Shown here piece after piece: positions 1 through 6,513 of a stretch of DNA of 6,513 nucleotides. The stretch comes from Colimorpha sp002372855. Its GTDB lineage: Bacteria > Bacteroidota > Bacteroidia > Bacteroidales > P3. The stretch lies in contig CAMOOR010000081.1 in NCBI GenBank assembly GCA_946621635.1, positions 1 to 6,513 of the forward strand, read 5' to 3'. Within the stretch, counting starts at the first letter, position 1. Every line of letters starts with the position of its first letter. The position numbers and the translations under genes are program-made. Below the pieces are notes generated by a model. That model ran no database searches. It was not told where the DNA came from and saw nothing but the letters and a program-made list of their open reading frames with translations.

Positions 1-1105
<1,105 letters not shown>

Positions 1106-1117
1106 ATTGTTGTTATT

Positions 1118-2194
1118 TTATTTTTTGTCTATCAGTTTTTTCAGTTCCACGTCGTTGGCGAAGCGGAATACCTGTTCTTCGTTCTTGCGGCGGCAGACCA
1201 TGAGGGTGTTTTCGTTGGCGGCGACGATGTAGCCGTCCAGCCCCTCGAGGACGACGGTCTTGGTGTGGTCGTCGGGCATGACGACGAGGGTGTTGTGGGT
1301 GTCGTAGGTGAACACGTTGCCGCTGAGGACGGCGTTGCCGTTGGCGTCGCGCGGCGATACGTCGTAGAGCGAGTCCCATGTCTCCACGTCGCTCCAGCCA
1401 AACGAGGCGGCCATCACATACACGTTGTCGGCCTTTTCCATGATGCCGTGGTCGATGCTGATGGACTCGCATTGCGAGTACACCTGCTCCAGCCCGGAGG
1501 TCAGGGCCTGGAGGCCGGTGTGGAGGAAGGTGTCGGCAATGGCGGGCAGGTAGACCTCGTAGGCCTTGCGCAGCACCGGCAGGGTCCAGACGAAGATACC
1601 GGCGTTCCAGAAGAACTCGCCGCTGGCGATGAACTGGCGGGCCATCTCGATGGGCGGCTTTTCGGTGAAGGTCACCACCTCGTGCAGGTTGTGGGCCTTG
1701 GGCAGCGCGGGCTCCTCGCGGAACTGGATGTATCCGTAGCTCGTCACCGGACGCACGGGCTGTGCCCCCAGGGTGATGATCCAGTCGTGCTTGGCCACGG
1801 TGTCGACGGCCTGCTTCATGTCGGCCATGAATTTCTCCTCGCGGAAGATGGCGTGGTCCGAGGGGGTGACGATGACCACGGCCTCGGGGTCGCGTTCGGC
1901 GATGACGGCGGCGGCATAGGCCACGCAGGGCGCCGTGTTGCGACGCAGCGGCTCGCTCAGCACCTGCCACTCCTCCAGCTCCGGCAGCTGCTCGCGCACA
2001 AGGTCGGCATACTGCTCGCCGGTGACCACGACGATGCGCTCCTTGCTGCAGAGCTGGGCATAGCGGCGGTAGGTGCTTTGCAGCATGGTGCGCCCGGTGC
2101 CCATCACGTCGATGAACTGCTTCGGGCTGTCGGCATTGCTGATGGGCCAGAAGCGGCTCCCCAGTCCGCCGGCCATGATTACGCACCAGGTCAT
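1118..2194 (-). CDS. manC: Mannose-1-phosphate guanylyltransferase (short, single-domain)
   Basis: This enzyme makes GDP-mannose from GTP and mannose-1-phosphate, the donor for mannose- and fucose-containing polysaccharides and glycans; it acts in the cytoplasm. The 358-residue product starts MTWCVIMAGGLGSRFWPIS. It shows the nucleotidyltransferase signature GGLGSRFWP...PKQF (residues 9-27), RNTAP (85-89), PSDHA (111-115), YGYI (153-156), FTEKP (176-180), NAGIFVW (197-203) and SIDHGIMEK (246-254). It lacks the C-terminal cupin mannose-6-phosphate isomerase domain of the roughly 480-residue bifunctional proteins such as E. coli ManC, so it should be the guanylyltransferase only. The ATG at 2194-2192 was chosen because it puts the nucleotide-binding signature right at the N-terminus and overlaps the thyA stop as ATGA; the same reading frame stays open further upstream inside thyA but encodes nothing family-like. 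Residue 271 is Glu in GWSDVETW, where the E. coli and Pseudomonas enzymes have Gly. Confidence 0.93.
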   Translation of the reverse strand: MTWCVIMAGGLGSRFWPISNADSPKQFIDVMGTGRTMLQSTYRRYAQLCSKERIVVVTGEQYADLVREQLPELEEWQVLSEPLRRNTAPCVAYAAAVIAERDPEAVVIVTPSDHAIFREEKFMADMKQAVDTVAKHDWIITLGAQPVRPVTSYGYIQFREEPALPKAHNLHEVVTFTEKPPIEMARQFIASGEFFWNAGIFVWTLPVLRKAYEVYLPAIADTFLHTGLQALTSGLEQVYSQCESISIDHGIMEKADNVYVMAASFGWSDVETWDSLYDVSPRDANGNAVLSGNVFTYDTHNTLVVMPDDHTKTVVLEGLDGYIVAANENTLMVCRRKNEEQVFRFANDVELKKLIDKK

Positions 2195-2985
2195 ACGCTC
2201 ACCTCCCCTTTGATGTGTGGATGGGGGTCGTAGCCCTCGAGGCGGAAGTCCTCGTACTCGAAGTCGAAGATGCTCTTGCGCTCGGGGTTGATATGCATCG
2301 TCGGCAGGGGCCGCGGCTCGCGCGTGAGCTGCAGGTGCACCTGGTCCATGTGATTCTTGTAGATGTGGGCGTCGCCGAAGGTGTGGACAAACTCGCCCGG
2401 CTCCAGGCCGCACACCTGCGCCATCATCATCGTCAGCAGCGCATAGCTGGCAATGTTGAACGGCACGCCGAGGAAGATGTCGGCGCTCCTTTGATAGAGC
2501 TGGCAGCTGAGTTTGCCGTCGCTCACGTAGAACTGGAACAGGCAGTGGCACGGCGGCAGGGCCATCTCTTCGATCTCGGCGGGGTTCCACGCCGTCACCA
2601 TCAGGCGGCGGCTGTAGGGGTTGGTCTTTATCTGCTCCACCACGTTGGCAATCTGGTCTATCGTGCCGCCGCGCCCGTCGGGCCACGAGCGCCACTGGCT
2701 GCCGTACACCGGCCCCAGGTTGCCCTCGGCGTCGGCCCACTCGTCCCATATCGAGACACCGTGGTCCTTCAGGTACTTGATATTCGTGTCGCCGCGGAGG
2801 AACCACAGCAGTTCATATATAATCGAGCGCAGGTGCAGCTTCTTCGTCGTCAGCACGGGAAAGCCCTGGCCGAGGTCGAAACGCATCTGGTAGCCGAACA
2901 CGCCCACGGTGCCCGTACCGGTGCGGTCCTGGCGCTCCGTGCCGTGGTCCAGCACATATTGCAGTAGGTCTAGATATTGTTTCAT
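2191..2985 (-). CDS. thyA: Thymidylate synthase
   Basis: This cytoplasmic enzyme converts dUMP and 5,10-methylenetetrahydrofolate to dTMP and dihydrofolate, the de novo route to thymidylate. From the ATG at 2985 the protein is 264 residues, the same length as E. coli ThyA and alignable from memory without gaps at the key sites. The catalytic cysteine is Cys146 in LPPCHC. Arg21 in DRTGTG, Arg126-Arg127, Arg166, Asp169, Asn177, His207 and Tyr209 fall at the E. coli positions for dUMP and phosphate binding. The sequence near the end (EGYDPHPHIKG) is also typical. An in-frame ATG at 3003 would add six residues (MTEKIF), but the MKQYLDLL start matches the family. The stop TGA overlaps the manC ATG by 4 bases. 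The dihydrofolate reductase gene that often accompanies thyA is not in the window; manC follows instead. Confidence 0.97.
   Translation of the reverse strand: MKQYLDLLQYVLDHGTERQDRTGTGTVGVFGYQMRFDLGQGFPVLTTKKLHLRSIIYELLWFLRGDTNIKYLKDHGVSIWDEWADAEGNLGPVYGSQWRSWPDGRGGTIDQIANVVEQIKTNPYSRRLMVTAWNPAEIEEMALPPCHCLFQFYVSDGKLSCQLYQRSADIFLGVPFNIASYALLTMMMAQVCGLEPGEFVHTFGDAHIYKNHMDQVHLQLTREPRPLPTMHINPERKSIFDFEYEDFRLEGYDPHPHIKGEVSV
2202..2206 (-). promoter_or_regulatory. Shine-Dalgarno-like site for manC
   Basis: The minus strand reads GGAGG here, 7 bases before the manC ATG at 2194. The site lies inside the last codons of thyA (Lys-Gly-Glu-Val), so it may be partly coincidental. Its spacing is nonetheless ideal, and it supports both the chosen manC start and translational coupling with thyA. 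Strong Shine-Dalgarno sequences are uncommon in Bacteroidota, and the asnS and surface-protein starts in this window lack one. Confidence 0.5.
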
Positions 2986-3037
2986 AAATATTTTCTCAGT
3001 CATAACGCCGAAAAAAGAAAAATGTTGCATGAATATA

Positions 3038-3075
3038 AAAATATATTTTGCGCCTTCCCTTCCCGGCAATACAAA
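3038..3075 (-). promoter_or_regulatory. Possible promoter of the thyA-manC-asnS cluster
   Basis: On the minus strand, TATATTTT (3045-3038) loosely resembles the Bacteroidota -7 element TAnnTTTG. A TTG at 3069-3067 lies 21 bases upstream and a TTTG at 3075-3072 lies 26 bases upstream; either could stand for the -33 element, though the second is too far away for the usual spacing. The site is 53-60 bases before the thyA start in AT-rich intergenic DNA. The match is weak, and AT-rich sequence gives such matches by chance; it is listed because some promoter is expected here. Confidence 0.25.
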
Positions 3076-3134
3076 GGGCATTGGTAATCATGTGATAGTT
3101 GAATTTTTTTTATCAATATGTCAAAAAAAATGCG

Positions 3135-3142
3135 TAACTTTG
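3135..3142 (+). promoter_or_regulatory. Bacteroidota -7 promoter element (TAACTTTG) for the surface-protein gene
   Basis: TAACTTTG followed by CACC is an exact match to the phylum's -7 consensus TAnnTTTG recognised by the primary sigma factor. It lies 29 bases before the ATG at 3172, which would give a short leader starting at about 3148-3151. A clear TTTG -33 element is not present about 20 bases upstream; that stretch (3101-3116) is a T-rich run ending in ATCAA, so the promoter may be weak, or helped by the AT-rich DNA or by an activator. No Shine-Dalgarno precedes the start; the leader is A-rich. Confidence 0.7.
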
Positions 3143-3171
3143 CACCGTCAAAAACATAAAAAAACACCATT

Positions 3172-6100
3172 ATGAAAAACTATTTTTACAGTGTAATGCT
3201 GTTGGCGGCTTTGGCTGTGCCGCTGACGGCGGGTGCCTATGATTTTTCCGGCCCTCGGACGGCCGCCCCGGACGATGCCTGGCTTCTGCCGGCCGACGAG
3301 GACCCATCGTCCACTACGGACAGTTTCTGCTGCTCCATCGTGGGGTTCGAGGCAACGTTTGTCAACCTGAACTCTGTCGCCCTGCGATGGGCCTACAACA
3401 TCGCCTACGGCTACAACCATAACGGTGTGACCATCACCTTGCACGACAATGCCGATGGCAGTGTCACCCACAACGACCAGACCCAGTTCGTCGATGGCAC
3501 CCACTGCTTCTTCACAGGCCTCCTGTCCGGCCATTACTATACGGCTACGGCGAGGACCGTCTGCGGCAACGACACTTCGCACTCCGTTTCCGTCTCCTTC
3601 TACGTCCCTGTATGCGGCACCGTCGTCGATGGCGCATCCTATCTTTACAATACTCCCATGAGCGCCGACCACCCCTACAGTTACCATCAGATGCTGCTCC
3701 CCGTTGCGCAGTACCCGGATTCAATCATCAACGGCATCTCTTTCAAGGTCTACAGCGGTTCGGGCACCATGCGGGCACGCATCTATATGGCCAACACCGA
3801 CCGCTCGGCCCTCTCGCCCACCGGCTTCGTCCCCTACGACGACCTGCAGCTGGTGGCCGACAGCGTGTCGGTGCCCCTCGCTCCCGGCTGGGTGAGCATC
3901 CCCTTCGACGTGCCTTTCTACGGCGATGGGCGCAACCTGGTGGTGGCCATCCACAACATTTCCGGCACCTCTGGCGCATGCACATGGGTCGGCAATCCCT
4001 GCGAGAACGGCTCCGTCTACTGCTACGAAGGAATGACCGCCGGCACCGACATCGGCACCATCGACTCCATGCAGTCCGCCGGCTTTCTCCCTGCCGTGCA
4101 AATCCATTCCGAATGCAACCATGTCTACTGCCTGCCGCCCAATGCCATGGTGACCTCTGTCGCCGAAAGCCAGATACAGGTCGCCTGGGTCCCCGGCATG
4201 TCCGAAACGGCATGGACCGTGGAATACTACGACGAAGACAACTCCCAGTGGCAGGCCGACGTGGTCACCGATACCGGCTACACCTTCACCAGCCTTGCCC
4301 CCGGCACGCCCTATCAAATCCGCATCGGCGCCCTCTGCGGTGGCGACACACTCTACACCGCCCTCTCCGCCCGCACCAGCTGTCTGCCCATCGACTCCCT
4401 GCCCTGGAGCGAGGACTTCGACTCCTACACCAACATCGCCTCCGGCGACCTCTCCTGCTGGCAGTTCAATGCACATGGGGGCCGCTTCGTCCTTCACTCC
4501 ATCGCCCATGGCGAGGGCCGTTCCGTCTCCTACAACAGGCCGATGGACAGCCTCGGGCTCATTGTCCTGCCTGCCTTCGACTTCTCTTTGTCTTCCCTTA
4601 CGCTCTCCTTCTGGACCCTTTCCCCCGATTATCAGGAAGTCGACTCCATCGGCGTGGGCTATTTGTCCGACGTCATGGTGGATGCCTCGTTTGTCGAAGT
4701 GGCACGGGTCTATTGCGAGGGAGATTCGTGGAGCGGTCCCTGGCAATTCCACGAAGTAAGCTTCCCCTTTGACGACGTCACCAGCCGCATCGCCCTGCGC
4801 ATCTACGGCCGTGGTAGCGTGTTGTTCATCGACGACATCACCGTCAGCTTCTTTACCGGTTGCCGCCACCTCGAAGTGACCCTCGGCGAGGTCGGCCCCA
4901 CCAGCATCGAACTCCACCTCTCCGACCCCGACAGCGTCTTCCATTACATGGTCTCCTACTCCGACGGCACCACCACCGACAGCGTGGAAGTCATGGACTC
5001 CGTCTACATCATCACCGGCCTCTCGCCCGACGAGCCCTACACCATCACCGTCTCCACCCTCTGCTCCGACAACACCGTCTCCGCCGCCAACTCCCTCTCC
5101 GTCACCACCGCCTGCGCCGCCATCACCTCCATCCCTTACACCTGCGACTTCGAGACCACCAGCCCTGTACCCCTGGGCACGGGCAACTACCCTCTGCCCC
5201 GCTGCTGGTCCCGTGTCGGCGGTACTCCCCACACTCCCTATGTCATATACGGAAACGCCTATGGCGGCGGGCGCTGCCTCTATTTCGCCGATTACAATGC
5301 CCCTGTTGTCCTCCCCGAGGTGGACACCAGCCTCGTCGACCTCTCCCAGACCCAACTCTCCTTCTATGCCCGCAGCCGCTCCCCATACTATCCCATGGTC
5401 GTCGCCATCATCGCAGCCTCCGACCCGACAGACCGCTTCACCTATCGCCTGTTGGAGTTCATCTCCATTGTCGGTACGGACTATCGGCACTATCAGGTCC
5501 CCCTTACCGCCTATAGGCCCGGCATGGGAGGGTATATTCTGTTGGAAGCGTACGATGGGCTCGCTGCCTATATCGACAACCTCTCCCTCGAGGAACTCTC
5601 CTCCTGCACTCCCCCCATCATCCGCAACATAATAGTCAAAGACAATAATGCCACCATCTCGTGGGTCGGCAACGGTACCGATTTCTGCATCTACTATCGC
5701 AGCTACGATCCGAACGATTCCACTGCCTTCGACTCCGTCGTTGTCTCCGTCTCGGGCAACACCTACAGCGTCCATACCCTTACCATCGACGGATTCTCCG
5801 GCCCCGCCACCTACCAATTCTTTGTCCGTGGCTTTTGCCCCGACAGCACCACCATCGACGGCCCTCTCGTCCAGTTCTTCCTGACATCCTCCGGCCAATC
5901 GGTAGCCTACTACAGCGTCAGCGCCACCTCCGCCAACGCCGCCATGGGCTACGCCACCTGCAGCCCCGGCGGCACCCTCGAGGAGGGCACCGAGGTCGTC
6001 GCCACCGCCACCCCCAGCCCCGGCTACCACTTCTCCCACTGGACCTCCGCCGGCACCTTCGTCTCCAACGACAACCCCTACACCTTCACCGTCACATCCG

Positions 6101-6405
6101 CCATCGTCCTCACCGCCAACTTCGAACCCGACAACGAAGGTATCGGCAGCAGCTCCTCCGGCTCCCAGCCGGTGGTGGGCATCCACCCCAATCCTTCCAG
6201 CACCAGCGTCACCATCTCCGGCATCGACGGCATGAACCTCTTCTCCGTCATCGACATCAGCGGCCGCACCCTCCTCACACAGGCAGTCCACCCCCAAAAC
6301 GGCCATGCAATCACCCTCGATGTCAGCAACCTTGCTCCCGGAACCTACTTCGTCCGCCTCACCGGCCCCCGGCAGACCGTCGTCGGCAAGCTCATCGTGA
6401 AGTAA
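3172..6405 (+). CDS. T9SS-exported multidomain surface protein with alternating FN3 and beta-sandwich modules
   Basis: This is a large predicted secreted or cell-surface protein of 1077 residues. Residues 1-22 form a Sec signal peptide: Lys2, a hydrophobic core, and likely cleavage after AGA before Tyr23. Fibronectin type III-like modules lie at about 54-148, 320-404, 564-648 and 812-908. Between them are beta-sandwich or jelly-roll-like modules at about 149-315, 405-562 and 649-811; the last two open with PWSEDFDS and PYTCDFE and have FIDDITV- or YIDNLSL-type ends, recalling MAM and cleaved-adhesin domains. Residues 912-986 (GYHFSHWTS...VLTANFEP) resemble the bacterial repeat of the InlB B-repeat type. 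After a Ser/Gly linker, residues 1003-1077 are a T9SS type A sorting domain (HPNPSSTSVTI, DISGRTLL, LAPGTYFVRL, ending GKLIVK). After transit through the outer membrane this tail is normally removed and the protein anchored or released. No catalytic motif was recognised; adhesion or scaffolding is inference. The gene is monocistronic as far as visible. Confidence 0.92.
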   Translation: MKNYFYSVMLLAALAVPLTAGAYDFSGPRTAAPDDAWLLPADEDPSSTTDSFCCSIVGFEATFVNLNSVALRWAYNIAYGYNHNGVTITLHDNADGSVTHNDQTQFVDGTHCFFTGLLSGHYYTATARTVCGNDTSHSVSVSFYVPVCGTVVDGASYLYNTPMSADHPYSYHQMLLPVAQYPDSIINGISFKVYSGSGTMRARIYMANTDRSALSPTGFVPYDDLQLVADSVSVPLAPGWVSIPFDVPFYGDGRNLVVAIHNISGTSGACTWVGNPCENGSVYCYEGMTAGTDIGTIDSMQSAGFLPAVQIHSECNHVYCLPPNAMVTSVAESQIQVAWVPGMSETAWTVEYYDEDNSQWQADVVTDTGYTFTSLAPGTPYQIRIGALCGGDTLYTALSARTSCLPIDSLPWSEDFDSYTNIASGDLSCWQFNAHGGRFVLHSIAHGEGRSVSYNRPMDSLGLIVLPAFDFSLSSLTLSFWTLSPDYQEVDSIGVGYLSDVMVDASFVEVARVYCEGDSWSGPWQFHEVSFPFDDVTSRIALRIYGRGSVLFIDDITVSFFTGCRHLEVTLGEVGPTSIELHLSDPDSVFHYMVSYSDGTTTDSVEVMDSVYIITGLSPDEPYTITVSTLCSDNTVSAANSLSVTTACAAITSIPYTCDFETTSPVPLGTGNYPLPRCWSRVGGTPHTPYVIYGNAYGGGRCLYFADYNAPVVLPEVDTSLVDLSQTQLSFYARSRSPYYPMVVAIIAASDPTDRFTYRLLEFISIVGTDYRHYQVPLTAYRPGMGGYILLEAYDGLAAYIDNLSLEELSSCTPPIIRNIIVKDNNATISWVGNGTDFCIYYRSYDPNDSTAFDSVVVSVSGNTYSVHTLTIDGFSGPATYQFFVRGFCPDSTTIDGPLVQFFLTSSGQSVAYYSVSATSANAAMGYATCSPGGTLEEGTEVVATATPSPGYHFSHWTSAGTFVSNDNPYTFTVTSAIVLTANFEPDNEGIGSSSSGSQPVVGIHPNPSSTSVTISGIDGMNLFSVIDISGRTLLTQAVHPQNGHAITLDVSNLAPGTYFVRLTGPRQTVVGKLIVK

Positions 6406-6411
6406 CACTAT

Positions 6412-6435
6412 GGACCGCCGTCCGTGGCACGCCAC
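6412..6435. repeat. Two abutting short inverted repeats after the surface-protein gene
   Basis: Two 12-base units sit end to end, each with a 4-bp stem and a 4-base loop: GGAC-CGCC-GTCC (6412-6423) and GTGG-CACG-CCAC (6424-6435). They start 7 bases after the stop codon. Each is short enough to be chance alone in GC-rich DNA. Their direct abutment, and the resemblance of the second to the core of the larger hairpin downstream, make them look like parts of one structured repeat. Confidence 0.5.
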
Positions 6436-6437
6436 CC

Positions 6438-6465
6438 GTAGAGACGCGGCCCGCCGCGTCTCTAC
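6438..6465. repeat. Perfect 12-bp stem-loop, possible terminator or dispersed palindromic repeat
   Basis: The left arm GTAGAGACGCGG (6438-6449) and right arm CCGCGTCTCTAC (6454-6465) are exact reverse complements around a CCCG loop. It lies 32 bases after the surface-protein stop, where a transcription terminator would be expected, but no T-run follows (the next bases are ATTAACTC), so it is not a canonical intrinsic terminator. Hairpins with GTAGAGACG arms are, to my recollection, dispersed in multiple copies in some Bacteroidota and cyanobacterial genomes, so a REP-like or MITE-like repeat is the main alternative. The window contains only one copy. Confidence 0.75.
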
Positions 6466-6466
6466 A

Positions 6467-6501
6467 TTAACTCTTAACTCATAACTCCTAACTCATAACT
6501 G
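6467..6501. repeat. Five-copy heptanucleotide tandem repeat (NTAACTC)
   Basis: Five consecutive 7-base units are seen: TTAACTC (6467-6473), TTAACTC (6474-6480), ATAACTC (6481-6487), CTAACTC (6488-6494) and ATAACTG (6495-6501). The first base of each unit varies while TAACT is invariant, so the period is exactly 7. The array begins one base after the hairpin. It contains stops in all three plus-strand frames and no gene call. It resembles the short tandemly repeated heptamers described in filamentous cyanobacteria, but a relationship is not implied. Confidence 0.85.
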
Positions 6502-6513
6502 GTACATAATTCG

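Noticed and set aside
1106..1117. Possible terminator or promoter between manC and asnS
   Set aside because: The gap is only 12 bases of A/T-rich sequence, too short for either; read-through is the simpler explanation.
2195..2806. Upstream in-frame extension of manC to a 562-residue protein
   Set aside because: The extra 204 residues are an out-of-frame reading of thyA, Arg/Pro-rich, with no similarity to any manC N-terminus. The family start is at 2194.
2215..2967. Plus-strand 250-codon open frame opposite thyA
   Set aside because: It is fully antisense to thyA and its translation resembles no known family; all active-site residues are on the other strand.
2986..3081. N-terminal extension of ThyA by 32 residues
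   Set aside because: The extension lies in AT-rich intergenic DNA, and the product from 2985 matches the 264-residue family length and N-terminus.
3093..3115. Inverted repeat TGATA...TATCA near the surface-gene promoter as an operator
   Set aside because: The arms are only 5 bp around a T-rich centre, which is expected by chance in AT-rich DNA.
3721..6435. Minus-strand open frame of 904 codons opposite the surface-protein gene
   Set aside because: The translation is Gly/Asp/Val-rich with no domain pattern, exactly what C-ending codons on the plus strand give when read backwards. The plus strand has a signal peptide, FN3 modules and a T9SS tail.

Overview
The window looks like a piece of a GC-rich Bacteroidota chromosome, most likely from a Bacteroidales-type bacterium. 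Three things point there. A large secreted protein ends in a type IX secretion system (T9SS) type A sorting domain. A TAnnTTTG promoter element, typical of this phylum, sits just before it. Two of the four genes, asnS and the surface protein, have no purine-rich Shine-Dalgarno sequence at the expected spacing. Genus or species cannot be named from this sequence alone.

Left half (1-2985, minus strand): three housekeeping genes form a compact cluster read right to left. They are thyA (thymidylate synthase), a short manC-type mannose-1-phosphate guanylyltransferase that overlaps thyA by 4 bases, and, 12 bases further on, asnS (asparaginyl-tRNA synthetase), whose 3' end runs off the left edge. 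The spacing suggests one transcript joining dTMP synthesis, GDP-mannose supply and tRNA charging. The products have no obvious shared pathway.

Centre (2986-3171): a 186-base AT-rich divergent intergenic region. It carries a good promoter element for the rightward gene and a much weaker candidate for the thyA cluster.

Right half (3172-6405, plus strand): one 1077-residue exported multidomain protein. It has a signal peptide, four fibronectin type III-like modules alternating with three beta-sandwich/jelly-roll-like modules, a bacterial repeat domain of the InlB B-repeat type, and the T9SS sorting domain. No catalytic domain was recognised, so an adhesive or structural surface role is the best inference.

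Right end (6406-6513): a non-coding stretch with three consecutive inverted repeats (the last a perfect 12-bp stem) followed by five tandem copies of a 7-base unit. This is the most unusual non-coding structure in the window. No clearly new defence, mobile or biosynthetic system is visible.
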